The position numbers were made by a program, and so were the translations under genes. The notes beneath the pieces were generated by a model that saw nothing but the letters and a program-made list of their open reading frames with translations, did not search any database and had not been told where the DNA came from. From Paracoccaceae bacterium (GTDB lineage: Bacteria > Pseudomonadota > Alphaproteobacteria > Rhodobacterales > Rhodobacteraceae), in NCBI GenBank assembly GCA_009773375.1, contig WRPH01000003.1:53494-117493 (forward strand): DNA of 64,000 nt, written 5' to 3'. Shown piece by piece: positions 16,465 to 26,288 of the stretch (its first letter is position 1; every line of letters starts with the position of its first letter).

Positions 16465-18321
16465 CTAGCCCTTGGCGCTGAAGTAATCGCTGATCGTCTT
16501 TGCCATCGCCTCTGACACGCCCGGCACCGCCATCAAATCCGACAAACCCGCCCGCGACACCGCCTTGGCCGAACCGAAATGCGCCAGCAAGGCCCGCTTG
16601 CGCACCGCCCCAATGCCGGGAATATCATCCAGCGGCGTCACCGAAACCGCCTTCGCCCGCTTCGCCCGATGCGCCCCATTCGCCCAGCGGTGCGCCTCGT
16701 CCCGCAAACGCTGAATGAAATACAGCACCGGATCATTGCGCTGCAATGCCATCACCGGCAGCCCCTCACGGTAAAACTCTTCTTTGCCCGCGTCGCGATC
16801 AATCCCCTTGGCCACGCCGACCATCGCGATATCATCGACCCCCAGCTCGGCCAAAATCCCGCCGACCGCCGAAACCTGCCCCGCCCCCCCATCAATCAAC
16901 AACAGATCCGGCCAGCTGCCGGATTTCCGATCCGGGTCTTCCTTCAGCAGCCGTTCAAACCGACGGGTCATCACCTCGCGCATCATGCCGAAATCGTCCG
17001 AGTTCTTGCCCGCATCCGACTTGATATTGAACTTGCGATACTGCGATTTCACAAAGCCGTCCGCGCCGGCAACGATCATGCCACCCACAGCATCCGAGCC
17101 TTGAATATGCGCGTTATCATACACCTCGATCCGCGTCGGTGGCGCGTCCAGATCAAACGCCTCCGCCAGCCCCAGCAGCAGTTTATTCTGTGTCGCGCTT
17201 TCCGACATCTTCCGCGCCAGGCTTTCACGCGCGTTACGAGCCGCATTTTCCACCAACTCGGCCTTCTCGCCCCGCTGCGGCACAGCGATCTCAACCTTGC
17301 GGCCAGCCCGATCCGAAAGCAGCTGTGTCAACAGATCCTCGTTTTCTACCGGATGCGACAACAGGATCAGCCGGGGCGGTTCCTTGTCATCATAAAACTG
17401 CGCCACAAACGCTTCCAGAATCTCGGCTTCTTCCGCCCCCGCCCCGGTGCGCGGATAAAAGTCGCGGTTGCCCCAGCTTTGGTTGGCGCGGATGAAGAAC
17501 ACCTGCACACAAGCCTGCCCGCTTTCCAGATGCAGCGCGATTACATCCGCTTCGGCGACCCCGGCCGGGTTGATCCCCTGGCTTTGCTGCACCTGTGTCA
17601 GCGCCTTGATCCGATCCCGCAACGCCGCCGCGCGTTCAAACTCCATCGCGTCCGACGCCGCCGACATTTCAGCAGCCAGATTGCTTTGCACTGTCGTCGT
17701 TTTGCCCTGCAAAAACCGTTCGGCATCGGCAACCAGCACCGCATAGCCCGCAGCGTCGATCTTGCCGGTGCAAGGTGCCGCGCAGCGCTTGATCTGATAC
17801 TGCAAACAAGGTCGCGTCCGACTTTCGAACATCGAATCCGAACAGTTCCGCAACAAAAACACCTTCTGCAACTGGTTCAACGTCCGGTTCACCGCCCCGG
17901 CAGAGGCAAACGGCCCAAAGTAACTACCCTTTTCGCTGCGCTTCCCCCTGTGCTTTTTCAACTGCGGGAACGGATGTTCGCGCGAGATCAGGATATTCGG
18001 GAAAGATTTATCATCCCTTAACAGCACATTGTAACGCGGCTTCAGCTGCTTGATCAGGTTCTGTTCCAGCAGTAACGCCTCAGTTTCCGTCCGCGTCGTC
18101 AGGAACATCATCGAGGCGGTTTCCGAAATCATCCGCGCTATCCGGCCCGAATGCCCCGAAGGCCGCGCATAATTGGAAACCCGCGCCCGCAAATTGCGCG
18201 CCTTGCCGACGTAAAGCACCTCGGAGGCGGTGTTCAGCATCCGGTAAACCCCGGGGCTGCCATCCAGAGTTTTCAGGTAATCCTGAATAAGTTCATGCCC
18301 AGTCAGACTGACTTCGCTCAT
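16465..18321 (-). CDS. uvrC: UvrABC system protein C (excinuclease)
   Basis: UvrC makes both incisions in nucleotide excision repair after UvrA/UvrB recognise damage. The 618-residue protein shows, in order, the GIY-YIG nuclease domain (GVYRML...[14 protein letters not shown], residues about 24-50), four Cys near 148-163 ([20 protein letters not shown] region), the UvrB-interacting UVR motif (about 205-240), the RNase H-like nuclease with [17 protein letters not shown], and a helix-hairpin-helix tail ([19 protein letters not shown]). It starts at ATG 18321. No neighbours in an obvious operon. Confidence 0.96.
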   Translation of the reverse strand: MSEVSLTGHELIQDYLKTLDGSPGVYRMLNTASEVLYVGKARNLRARVSNYARPSGHSGRIARMISETASMMFLTTRTETEALLLEQNLIKQLKPRYNVLLRDDKSFPNILISREHPFPQLKKHRGKRSEKGSYFGPFASAGAVNRTLNQLQKVFLLRNCSDSMFESRTRPCLQYQIKRCAAPCTGKIDAAGYAVLVADAERFLQGKTTTVQSNLAAEMSAASDAMEFERAAALRDRIKALTQVQQSQGINPAGVAEADVIALHLESGQACVQVFFIRANQSWGNRDFYPRTGAGAEEAEILEAFVAQFYDDKEPPRLILLSHPVENEDLLTQLLSDRAGRKVEIAVPQRGEKAELVENAARNARESLARKMSESATQNKLLLGLAEAFDLDAPPTRIEVYDNAHIQGSDAVGGMIVAGADGFVKSQYRKFNIKSDAGKNSDDFGMMREVMTRRFERLLKEDPDRKSGSWPDLLLIDGGAGQVSAVGGILAELGVDDIAMVGVAKGIDRDAGKEEFYREGLPVMALQRNDPVLYFIQRLRDEAHRWANGAHRAKRAKAVSVTPLDDIPGIGAVRKRALLAHFGSAKAVSRAGLSDLMAVPGVSEAMAKTISDYFSAKG

Positions 18322-18631
18322 GCAGAAACACCACTCCGGGATTCATTGATTCTTCGACCTGCCTGCAATGATAACCGGGTCGGGGCAAGAGGAAAGCTGT
18401 CCACGCTTTCTGTGGATAACATTGCGGAGAAGTTTTCAGAACCGCAAAATTTCCCTTGTTTTCAGCCCCATTCGCCGGTCTGCCTAATTTTTAGGCAAAA
18501 TATTAAGCCTTTGATTTTACTGAAAAGATTTCCGACCGCTTGGCAAATCCCTGATAAGTCTGAACTTTTTGTAACGGGTCTGTGATGCTTCGGCCAAAAG
18601 TGGACAACTTGTCGCGCGAGCCGGACTTTCC
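18322..18631. other. AT-rich intergenic region with DnaA-box-like sites
   Basis: No gene is seen in these 310 bp, which are clearly richer in A and T than the surroundings, especially 18430-18580. TGTGGATAA (18411-18419, a full DnaA-box match on the complement), TGTCCACGC (18398-18406) and AGTGGACAA (18599-18607) are similar to DnaA boxes, the first two inverted to each other. The uvrC promoter should be here. Confidence 0.45.
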
Positions 18632-19408
18632 CTACTCAACGCCCAGCACATCGGGGGTTTGCCAGGCCAGATGCTGGCCGCCATCCACCGCGATCATCTG
18701 CCCGGTGACCCCCGGAGAATCGAGAAAAAATCCAAGCGCTGCGGTGATATCGGCGGGGTTTGCGCCGCGCTGCAGGATAGTCGCCGCACGCTGGCGGGCG
18801 AAGTGGCTGTCGCTTTGCCGGCTGCCTTGCAGGGTCGGCCCCGGCCCGATCGCATTCACCCGCACGTTTGGTGCCAACGCCTGCGCCGCCGTCCGCGTCA
18901 GCGCCCAAAGCCCCATCTTGGCCAGCGTATACGACATGAATTCCGGCGTCAGTTTATGCACGCGCTGGTCGATCATGTTCACCACCAGCCCCCGTGCCAT
19001 CGGCTCTCCGGCGCGATCCTTCTCGGCCAGCGGCACTTGCGCTGCAAACCCCTGCGTCAGCACAAACGGCGCGCGCAGGTTGCTTTCCATGTGGCGATCC
19101 CAGCTTTTGCGGGTCGCTGTCTTGATATTGTCATATTCAAACACCGAGGCATTGTTGATCAGCAGCGTCAGCGGCCCGCCCAGCCCCTGCACCGCCATAG
19201 GGATCAGCTTTTCCACCTGGGTTTCGATCAGCAAATCCGCCCGCAGCGCCACGGCTTTGCGGCCCAGCGCGGTGATTTCCTTGACAACCGCTTCGGCTTC
19301 CTTGCGGGAACTGGCGTAATGCACCGCCACATCATAGCCACGCCGGGCCAGATAAAGCGCCATTTCGCGGCCCAGCCGCTTGCCTGCCCCCGTTACCAAT
19401 GCCTTCAT
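18632..19408 (-). CDS. SDR-family pteridine reductase (FolM/PTR1-like)
   Basis: This 258-residue enzyme is a short-chain dehydrogenase of the type that reduces pteridines with NADPH. It opens ALVTGAGKRLGREMA, with the TGxxxRxG variant cofactor motif of pteridine reductases rather than TGxxxGxG. The catalytic triad reads Asp in VVNMIDQRV, then SYTLAKMG with Tyr and Lys, matching the Asp-Tyr-Lys pattern of PTR1/FolM. The C-terminal end GQMIAVDGGQHL is normal. ATG 19408 lies 2 bp after the stop of the small zinc-ribbon gene, so it is last of a three-gene operon with sppA. Confidence 0.82.
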   Translation of the reverse strand: MKALVTGAGKRLGREMALYLARRGYDVAVHYASSRKEAEAVVKEITALGRKAVALRADLLIETQVEKLIPMAVQGLGGPLTLLINNASVFEYDNIKTATRKSWDRHMESNLRAPFVLTQGFAAQVPLAEKDRAGEPMARGLVVNMIDQRVHKLTPEFMSYTLAKMGLWALTRTAAQALAPNVRVNAIGPGPTLQGSRQSDSHFARQRAATILQRGANPADITAALGFFLDSPGVTGQMIAVDGGQHLAWQTPDVLGVE

Positions 19409-19410
19409 CG

Positions 19411-19596
19411 TCAGCCCTTTTTGCAATCACAGCCCTTAGCGCCGATCACATAGCGCCCGCAGCGCTTGCAGGTAGCGGGTTTTCCGACCCCCATGCGTTT
19501 TTTTATCGACCCACTGATGCGGCCGGGAAACAGCGCGTTGCCGACCATGCCAATCGCCGCCATCACCAGCAGGAAAAAGATCACACCCTTGATCAT
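19411..19596 (-). CDS. Small membrane-anchored zinc-ribbon protein (61 aa)
   Basis: The product has one N-terminal membrane helix (IKGVIFFLLVMAAIGMVGNA, residues 2-21), a basic stretch, and a C-terminal CKRCGRYVIGAKGCDCKKG with four cysteines that could bind one zinc. I know of no function. It starts one base after the S49 peptidase stop (TAA then C then ATG) and is followed 2 bp later by the SDR gene, so it is plainly in that operon. A role tied to the membrane peptidase is an inference from position only. Confidence 0.75.
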   Translation of the reverse strand: MIKGVIFFLLVMAAIGMVGNALFPGRISGSIKKRMGVGKPATCKRCGRYVIGAKGCDCKKG

Positions 19597-19597
19597 G

Positions 19598-20386
19598 TTA
19601 TAGCCCGTAACGCGCCCACAACGCGCGCTCCTCTACCGATGCCAGCGCATCTTCGGCCAGATTCAAGCCAAACCGCGCCAGCAGCCCGCGTTTCTGCCCC
19701 AGAGGCACCAGCTTTACCTTGTCGCCATAAAGCACTTTCAGCTTTGGCACCAGATGCGCCACTCCGTCCGCCAGCCCCAGATCAACCGCGCCTTGCCCCA
19801 CCCAGATATCGGCGTTGAACAGGTCTGCATCGGCCAGCCGGTTGCCACGCCGGGCTTTCACATGCGCGATAAAGGCCTGATGGATCGGGGTTTGCAGCGC
19901 GCGCAGCCGGTCCACATCCTCGGGTTTTTGCGGCAGGAACGGGTCGGCGAAGCTTTTCGATTTTCCCGCCGTCACCACCCGCCGCTCAACGCCTTGTTTC
20001 GCCAGCAATTCCGGGAACCCGAAGCTGGCGAAAATCACCCCGATCGATCCGACAAGCGAGCTGTCATCGACCCAGATATCATCCGCCGCGCAGGCCAGCC
20101 AATAGCCGCCCGAGGCCGCCACATCCTCGACAAAGGCATGCACTTTCACGCCTTTGTCGTCCGCCAGCCGCCGCACCCGCGCCGCGATCAGCGACGATTG
20201 CACCGCCGATCCGCCCGGAGAGTTGATCACCAGCGCCACGGCCGCAGGCTTCATCTTGAAGGCCTTCTCGATCAACGACGCGAGGCCCGCATCGCTTAAC
20301 GCGGTGCGGCCGGTACCGATGGTGCCAGCCAGCCGGATCACCGGAACCAGCGGCGGGCGCGTCAGAAAGGGGATAAAATTCATCAT
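19598..20386 (-). CDS. S49-family peptidase, SppA/SohB-like
   Basis: This 262-residue membrane-associated serine protease probably degrades released signal peptides. The Ser/Lys dyad elements are visible: the nucleophile in DVAASGGYWLACAADDI and a Lys in VTAGKSKSFADPF, with INSPGGSA and GSIGVI typical of the ClpP/crotonase-like fold. The N-terminal segment is hydrophobic rather than a full signal peptide. The start is a double ATG (20384-20386 or 20381-20383); the longer frame overlaps the divergent LysR gene. First gene of a three-gene operon. Confidence 0.88.
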   Translation of the reverse strand: MMNFIPFLTRPPLVPVIRLAGTIGTGRTALSDAGLASLIEKAFKMKPAAVALVINSPGGSAVQSSLIAARVRRLADDKGVKVHAFVEDVAASGGYWLACAADDIWVDDSSLVGSIGVIFASFGFPELLAKQGVERRVVTAGKSKSFADPFLPQKPEDVDRLRALQTPIHQAFIAHVKARRGNRLADADLFNADIWVGQGAVDLGLADGVAHLVPKLKVLYGDKVKLVPLGQKRGLLARFGLNLAEDALASVEERALWARYGL

Positions 20387-20446
20387 CGGCAGAAGGTAAG
20401 CTGTCGGCCCCTTGCGAACAAGGCCAATCCCGGCCACCCTGCCGCG

Positions 20447-21337
20447 ATGATCGACAAGCTGGAAATGTTCATCGCGCTGGCGAATGAGCGGCATTTTGGC
20501 CGCGCCGCCGAGGCGTGCGGTGTCACCCAGCCCAGCCTGTCTTCGGCGATCCGCCAGCTGGAGGATCAGTTGGGCGTGCAGCTGGTATTCCGCGGCAGCC
20601 GGTTTCAGGGCCTGACGCCGGAGGGCCAGCGCGTGTTGGATTGGGCGCGGCGCATCGTGGGCGACATTCGGGCGCTGCGCGATGAAATGCGGTCAGTGCA
20701 TGCGGGCCTGTCAGGCAATCTGCGCATCGGCGTCATTCCCACCGCCTTGCCGATGGTGGCCGAGCTGACCGCGCCGTTCACTGCACGCCATCCGAACATG
20801 CGCGTGACGATCCTGTCGCGCACGTCGGCAGAAATCCTTGCCGGGATCGAAAGCCTCGAACTCGACGCGGGCCTGACCTACCTGGATAACGAGCCGCTGG
20901 GCCGCGTCACGCAAACCCCGCTCTATACCGAATTCTACCGCTACCTCTGCGCCGCCGCCTCACCGTTTGCGGGTCGCAGCCAGGTGACGTGGAGCGAGGT
21001 CGCCTCCGAACCGCTGTGCCTGCTGACCGCCGATATGCAGAACCGCCGCATCGTCAATCAGCATCTGGCCGAGGTTGGCGCGCGGATTGCGCCGACGGTA
21101 GAATCCAACTCCACCATCGCACTGGTGGCGCATGTGAAATCCGGGCTTTGGGCATCGGTGGTGCCGATGAAACTGGCCGAGATGTTTACCGGCCAAGGCC
21201 TGACCGCGATTCCAATTGTCGAACCCGAGGCCGAACATCTGGTCGGCCTGATCACCGCCAAGCGTGATCCGCAGACCCCGGTGCTGCAAGCCTTGGTGGA
21301 CGAGGCCGCGCGGCTGGCGATGCGTCTGCGGCGATAG
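20447..21337 (+). CDS. LysR-family transcriptional regulator of the fds operon
   Basis: This 296-residue regulator has an N-terminal winged helix-turn-helix (residues 1-60, with HFGRAAEACGVTQPSLSSAI and LEDQLGVQLVFRG) and a periplasmic-binding-like effector domain from about residue 90 (GNLRIGVIPT). It lies 87 bp upstream of fdsG on the same strand; a LysR gene in this place is typical of formate dehydrogenase operons (FdsR in other bacteria), so it probably controls fds in response to formate or a related signal. The gap after it contains A/T-rich TATTGA/TATCAA repeats that could be its sites. Confidence 0.88.
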   Translation: MIDKLEMFIALANERHFGRAAEACGVTQPSLSSAIRQLEDQLGVQLVFRGSRFQGLTPEGQRVLDWARRIVGDIRALRDEMRSVHAGLSGNLRIGVIPTALPMVAELTAPFTARHPNMRVTILSRTSAEILAGIESLELDAGLTYLDNEPLGRVTQTPLYTEFYRYLCAAASPFAGRSQVTWSEVASEPLCLLTADMQNRRIVNQHLAEVGARIAPTVESNSTIALVAHVKSGLWASVVPMKLAEMFTGQGLTAIPIVEPEAEHLVGLITAKRDPQTPVLQALVDEAARLAMRLRR

Positions 21338-21345
21338 GTTGCGCC

Positions 21346-21401
21346 TATTGAATGACGGGATATCAATATTGATTTCCCTATCAATCCGCGTATCAGAGGG
21401 C
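21346..21401 (+). promoter_or_regulatory. Candidate regulatory region upstream of fdsG
   Basis: ATCAATATTGAT (21362-21373) is a perfect 12-bp palindrome, flanked by TATTGA (about 21347) and TATCAAT (about 21380). These four related half-sites in 40 bp, just before fdsG in a GC-rich genome, fit binding sites for the neighbouring LysR protein. A promoter is not assigned. Confidence 0.45.
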
Positions 21402-21424
21402 CAAGCTAGCACAAGGGCCGTCAT

Positions 21425-21892
21425 ATGCTTGATTCCGTCGACGTTACCGCTCGGGTTGGGGAAATCCTCAGCGCCCATAAGGGGATGGAGGGGGCTTTGC
21501 TGCCGATCCTTCACGCCATTCAGGCCGATTTTGGCTATATCCCGCAGGCGGCGCTGCCGATCATCGCGCAGGATCTGAACCTGTCGCGCGCCGAAGTGCA
21601 TGGCGTGATGTCGTTCTACCACGATTTCCGCGAAAATCCGGCGGGCAGCCATGTGCTGAAGCTCTGCCGCGCCGAATCCTGCCAGTCGATGGGTGCAAAC
21701 CGTGTGGCCGCCCACGCGCAAAAAGCGCTGGGGATCGAATGGCACGAAACCACCAAAGACGGCAACATCACGCTGGAGCCGGTGTTCTGCCTTGGCCTCT
21801 GCGCCTGCGGTCCTGCCGCGATTATCGATGGCAAGCTGGTGGGCCGGGTCGATGAAGCCCGGATTGATGCGATCATCGGGGGTTTGAAATGA
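21425..21892 (+). CDS. fdsG: Formate dehydrogenase gamma subunit, [2Fe-2S]
   Basis: FdsG is a NuoE-like subunit of the soluble NAD-dependent molybdenum formate dehydrogenase, which oxidises formate to CO2 in the cytoplasm. The 155-residue protein carries LCRAESCQSMG and CLGLCACGP, the four cysteines for a [2Fe-2S] cluster, plus the helical N-terminal NuoE segment (LLPILHAIQADFGYIP). Its stop overlaps the fdsB start (ATGA). First gene of fdsGBACD. Confidence 0.95.
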   Translation: MLDSVDVTARVGEILSAHKGMEGALLPILHAIQADFGYIPQAALPIIAQDLNLSRAEVHGVMSFYHDFRENPAGSHVLKLCRAESCQSMGANRVAAHAQKALGIEWHETTKDGNITLEPVFCLGLCACGPAAIIDGKLVGRVDEARIDAIIGGLK

Positions 21893-23415
21893 AGATTTAT
21901 CTGCCGCTCGATTCCGCTGCCGTCGCACTTGGTGCCGATGAAATCGCCCATGCCATCCACACTCACGCCCGCGCCAAAGGTATTCCGGTCGAACTGATCC
22001 GCAACGGCTCGCGCGGGATGGTCTGGCTGGAGCCGATGGCCGAGGTTGTCACCGACAAAGGCCGCATGGCTTTTGGCCCGCTGACCCTGTCGGACGTGCC
22101 CGCGCTGTTTGGCGATCTGGCCGCGCATCCGAAAGCGCTGGGTCTGACCGATGATCTGCCGTGGCTGCGCGCGCAAACCCGGCTCACCTTCGCCCGTGTC
22201 GGCGTGATCGACCCGCTGTCGCTGGAAGATTACCGTGCCCATGGTGGCCTGACCGGCCTGACCCGAGCGCTTGGCATGGATAAGGCCGCGATGGTGGCCG
22301 AAGTTACCAACTCTGGCCTGCGTGGTCGTGGTGGCGCGGGCTTCCCGACCGGCATCAAATGGAAAACCGTGTCCGAGGCAAAAGCTGACCGCAAATACAT
22401 CGTCTGCAACGCCGACGAAGGCGACAGCGCCACCTTCGCCGACCGCATGCTGATGGAAGGCGACCCCTTCACCCTGATCGAAGGCATGATCATCGCCGGT
22501 CTTGCCTGCGAGGCCACCAAGGGCTTTGTGTACATTCGTTCGGAATACCCGATTGCCATCGAAGTGATGCAAAAAGCCGTGGCGCTGGCGCAGGCAGAAG
22601 GCATTCTGGGCGCGTCGGTTCTGGGCCGTGGCCCGGCCTTTGACATCGAAATTCGCGTCGGTGCCGGGGCCTATGTTTGCGGCGAAGAAACCAGCCTGCT
22701 GAACAGCCTGGAAGGCAAGCGCGGCGTCGTCCGCGCCAAGCCGCCGCTGCCTGCGCTGCAAGGCTTCATGGCCAAGCCGACGGTGGTGAACAACGTGATT
22801 TCACTGGCCTCGGTGCCGGTGATCTTCGAAAAGGGCGCCGAGCATTACAAGAACTTCGGCCTTGGCCGGTCACGCGGCACCATCCCGCTGCAAATCGCGG
22901 GCAACGTCAAACACGGCGGGCTGTATGAAATCGCCTTCGGCCTGACGCTTGGCGAAATCGTTGACAAGATCGCTGGCGGCACCGCCTCGGGCCGCCCGGT
23001 GAAGGCCGTGCAGGTCGGCGGGCCGCTGGGGGCATATTTCCCCCGCGCGCTGTTCGACACCCCCTTCGGCTATGAGGAATTCGCAGGCAAAGACGGGCTG
23101 ATCGGCCATGCTGGTCTGACCGTGTTCGATGACAGCGCCGATATGCTGGGCATGGCACGCTTTGCGATGGAATTCTGCGCCATCGAATCTTGCGGCAAAT
23201 GCACCCCTTGCCGGATTGGCGCGGTGCGCGGGGTTGAAACGCTGGACCGCATCGCGCGCGGTGATGCCGATGCCAAACCGCTGCTGACCGATCTGTGCAA
23301 CACCATGAAATCAGGCTCGCTTTGCGCGCTTGGCGGCTTCACCCCCTACCCGGTGATGTCCGCGCTGACCCACTTCCCAGACGACTTCAACACCATGAAG
23401 GAAGCCGCCGAATGA
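21889..23415 (+). CDS. fdsB: Formate dehydrogenase beta subunit, FMN/[4Fe-4S], NAD-binding
   Basis: FdsB is the NuoF-like diaphorase subunit that passes electrons from the clusters through FMN to NAD+. The 508-residue protein has a thioredoxin-like N-terminus (about 1-110), the NADH site GLRGRGGAGFPTG (143-155), the FMN site with GAGAYVCGEETSLL (257-270), and a [4Fe-4S] motif SCGKCTPCRIG near residue 435 with a later cysteine near 475 (LCALGGF). It starts on the fdsG stop and its own stop overlaps fdsA. Confidence 0.96.
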   Translation: MKIYLPLDSAAVALGADEIAHAIHTHARAKGIPVELIRNGSRGMVWLEPMAEVVTDKGRMAFGPLTLSDVPALFGDLAAHPKALGLTDDLPWLRAQTRLTFARVGVIDPLSLEDYRAHGGLTGLTRALGMDKAAMVAEVTNSGLRGRGGAGFPTGIKWKTVSEAKADRKYIVCNADEGDSATFADRMLMEGDPFTLIEGMIIAGLACEATKGFVYIRSEYPIAIEVMQKAVALAQAEGILGASVLGRGPAFDIEIRVGAGAYVCGEETSLLNSLEGKRGVVRAKPPLPALQGFMAKPTVVNNVISLASVPVIFEKGAEHYKNFGLGRSRGTIPLQIAGNVKHGGLYEIAFGLTLGEIVDKIAGGTASGRPVKAVQVGGPLGAYFPRALFDTPFGYEEFAGKDGLIGHAGLTVFDDSADMLGMARFAMEFCAIESCGKCTPCRIGAVRGVETLDRIARGDADAKPLLTDLCNTMKSGSLCALGGFTPYPVMSALTHFPDDFNTMKEAAE

Positions 23416-26288
23416 AAGATTTCATCATCCCCGACCGCGATTTCGGCACCCCTGCGGCCAAATCAAAACAAATGGTCACATTGAACATCGACGGCTTCGA
23501 TATCACCGTGCCGGAAGGCACCTCGATCATGCGCGCCGCCGCTGAAATCGGCATTTCGGTGCCGAAACTCTGCGCCACCGACAGCATCGACGCCTTTGGC
23601 TCGTGCCGCCTTTGCCTTGTGGAAATCGAGGGCCGCAACGGCACCCCGGCCTCCTGCACCACCCCGGTTGCCCCCGGCCTGAAGGTCCACACCCAGAACG
23701 CCAAGCTGAAGCAGCTGCGCCGCGGCGTGATGGAGCTTTACATCAGCGACCACCCGCTGGATTGCCTGACCTGTTCGGCCAACGGCGATTGCGAATTGCA
23801 GGATATGGCCGGTGCGGTCGGCCTGCGCGATGTGCGCTACGATGCGGTGGACACCCATTTTCGGGTGAAAAATACCAGCGGCGAGGCCAACCCGAACTAC
23901 ATCCCGCGCGACGATTCCAACCCGTATTTCAGCTACGACCCGCAGAAATGCATCGTCTGCTCGCGCTGCGTCCGTGCCTGCGAAGAGGTGCAAGGCACCT
24001 TCGCGCTGACCATCGAAGGCCGGGGCTTTGACAGCCGCGTGTCGTTCGGCGCGAAAACCGATACCGCACTGTCATCCGATTGCGTGTCTTGCGGCGCCTG
24101 CGTGCAGGCCTGCCCGACCGCCACGCTACAAGAAAAATCGGTGATCGAGATCGGCACGCCCGAACGGTCTGTCATCACCACCTGCGCCTATTGCGGCGTC
24201 GGTTGCAGCTTCAAGGCCGAAATGCGCGGCGATGAACTGGTCCGCATGGTGCCCTACAAGCACGGCAAGGCCAACCGTGGCCATTCCTGCGTCAAGGGCC
24301 GTTTCGCTTACGGCTATGCCAGCCACAAAGACCGCATCCTGAACCCGATGATCCGCGACAGCATCAACGACCCGTGGCAGGAAGTCAGCTGGTCGGAGGC
24401 AATGGAATTTGCCGCCAACCGGATGAAGGGCATTCAGACCAAATACGGCCGCCAGTCGGTTGGCGTGATCACCTCGTCGCGCTGCACCAATGAAGAAACC
24501 TATCTGGTGCAGAAACTGACCCGCGCCGTCTTCCTGAACAACAACACCGATACCTGCGCACGCGTCTGCCACTCCCCTACCGGCTATGGTCTGGGCCAGA
24601 CCCTTGGCACCAGCGCAGGCACGCAAGACTTTGATTCGGTGGAAGAAACCGATGTGGTTATCGTCATCGGGGCTAACCCTGTCTCGGGCCACCCGGTCTT
24701 TGCCAGCCGGTTGAAAAAGCGCCTGCGCAAAGGCGCCAAGCTGATCGTCATCGACCCGCGCCGCACCGAAATGGTGGAAAGCCCGCACATCAAGGCCGCG
24801 CATCACCTTGCGCTGACCCCCGGCACCAACGTCGCCATCGTCACCGCCTTGGCGCATGTGATCGTGACCGAAGGCCTGTTCGACGCCGCCTTCATTCAGG
24901 ATCGCTGCGATTGGGATGAATTCCAGGACTACGCCGAATTCGTCAGCCAGCCGCATCACGCCCCCGAAGCGGTGGAAATGCTGACCGGCGTGAAGGCCGC
25001 CGACGTGCGCGCCGCAGCCCGGCTTTTCGCCACCGGCGGCAATGGCTCGATCTACTACGGCCTCGGCGTGACCGAACACAGCCAAGGCTCCACCACCGTC
25101 ATCGGCATCGCCAACCTTGCGATGATGACCGGCAATATCGGCCGCCCCGGCGTTGGCGTGAACCCACTGCGCGGCCAGAACAACGTGCAAGGCTCCTGCG
25201 ATATGGGCTCTTTCCCGCACGAATTGCCCGGCTACCGCCATGTCAAGGGCGAGGCCGTGCGCGACATCTTCGAAAAGGTCTGGGGCGTGCAAATCGACCC
25301 CGAGCCGGGTCTGCGCATCCCCAACATGCTGGACGCCGCGGTTGAGGGCACCTTCAAGGGCCTGTATTGCCAGGGCGAAGACATCCTGCAATCCGACCCC
25401 GACACCAAGCACGTCGCGGCTGGCCTTGCCGCGATGGAATGCGTGATCGTCCACGATCTGTTCCTGAACGAGACGGCGAACTACGCGCATGTGTTCTTCC
25501 CCGGCTCGACCTTCCTTGAAAAGGACGGCACCTTCACCAACGCCGAACGCCGCATCAACCGCGTGCGCAAGGTGATGGCGCCGCGCAACGGCTATGCCGA
25601 TTGGGAAGTGACTCAGATGTTCGCCCAGGCCATGGGCGCCAACTGGAATTACACCCACCCGATGCAGATCATGGAAGAAATCGCGCTGACGACGCCGTCG
25701 TTTGCCGGTGTGACCTATGAAAAACTGGAAACCATGGGGTCTATCCAGTGGCCCTGCAACGAAAAGGCCCCGGAAGGCACGCCGCTGATGCACGTTGATG
25801 GTTTCGTGCGCGGCAAGGGCAAGTTCATCAACACCGAGTATGTCGCGACGGATGAGAAAACCGGCCCGCGCTTCCCGCTGCTGCTGACCACCGGGCGCAT
25901 TCTGTCGCAATACAACGTCGGCGCGCAAACCCGCCGCACGCCGAACGTGGCATGGCATGATCAGGACGTGCTGGAAATTCACCCGCACGATGCCGAGGTG
26001 CGCGGCGTCAAGGATGGCGATTTTGTCCGTCTGGCCAGCCGCTCCGGCGACACCACCCTGCGCGCAACCATTACTGACAGGGTCAATCCGGGTGTGGTCT
26101 ATACCACCTTCCACCACCCCGATACGCAGGCCAACGTGATCACCACCGACTTTTCGGATTGGGCCACCAATTGCCCCGAATACAAGGTCACCGCTGTGCA
26201 GGTTTCGCCCAGCAATGGCCCGTCGGAATGGCAAGAGGAATACGCCGCCCAGGCCACCAAGTCCCGCCGTATCGCGGCGGCAGAATGA
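23412..26288 (+). CDS. fdsA: Formate dehydrogenase alpha subunit, molybdopterin catalytic
   Basis: FdsA is the catalytic chain, oxidising formate at a bis-MGD molybdenum centre. The 958-residue protein shows, in order, a [2Fe-2S] ferredoxin domain (Cys54, 65, 68, 82), a His-Cys3 cluster (His114, Cys118, 121, 127), two ferredoxin-type [4Fe-4S] clusters (Cys180/183/186/190 and 224/227/230/234), and the MGD domain opening with TCAYCGVGC (Cys258, 261, 265). The molybdenum ligand is Cys386, next to His387 (ARVCHSPT), the same numbering as the Rhodobacter capsulatus enzyme. ATG overlaps the fdsB stop; the upstream in-frame extension is rejected. Confidence 0.97.
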   Translation: MKDFIIPDRDFGTPAAKSKQMVTLNIDGFDITVPEGTSIMRAAAEIGISVPKLCATDSIDAFGSCRLCLVEIEGRNGTPASCTTPVAPGLKVHTQNAKLKQLRRGVMELYISDHPLDCLTCSANGDCELQDMAGAVGLRDVRYDAVDTHFRVKNTSGEANPNYIPRDDSNPYFSYDPQKCIVCSRCVRACEEVQGTFALTIEGRGFDSRVSFGAKTDTALSSDCVSCGACVQACPTATLQEKSVIEIGTPERSVITTCAYCGVGCSFKAEMRGDELVRMVPYKHGKANRGHSCVKGRFAYGYASHKDRILNPMIRDSINDPWQEVSWSEAMEFAANRMKGIQTKYGRQSVGVITSSRCTNEETYLVQKLTRAVFLNNNTDTCARVCHSPTGYGLGQTLGTSAGTQDFDSVEETDVVIVIGANPVSGHPVFASRLKKRLRKGAKLIVIDPRRTEMVESPHIKAAHHLALTPGTNVAIVTALAHVIVTEGLFDAAFIQDRCDWDEFQDYAEFVSQPHHAPEAVEMLTGVKAADVRAAARLFATGGNGSIYYGLGVTEHSQGSTTVIGIANLAMMTGNIGRPGVGVNPLRGQNNVQGSCDMGSFPHELPGYRHVKGEAVRDIFEKVWGVQIDPEPGLRIPNMLDAAVEGTFKGLYCQGEDILQSDPDTKHVAAGLAAMECVIVHDLFLNETANYAHVFFPGSTFLEKDGTFTNAERRINRVRKVMAPRNGYADWEVTQMFAQAMGANWNYTHPMQIMEEIALTTPSFAGVTYEKLETMGSIQWPCNEKAPEGTPLMHVDGFVRGKGKFINTEYVATDEKTGPRFPLLLTTGRILSQYNVGAQTRRTPNVAWHDQDVLEIHPHDAEVRGVKDGDFVRLASRSGDTTLRATITDRVNPGVVYTTFHHPDTQANVITTDFSDWATNCPEYKVTAVQVSPSNGPSEWQEEYAAQATKSRRIAAAE

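Noticed and set aside
24126..26234. A 702-codon open frame on the minus strand
   Set aside because: It is entirely antisense to fdsA, which has full motif support; long antisense frames are expected in GC-rich genes. No ribosome-binding site or recognisable domain.
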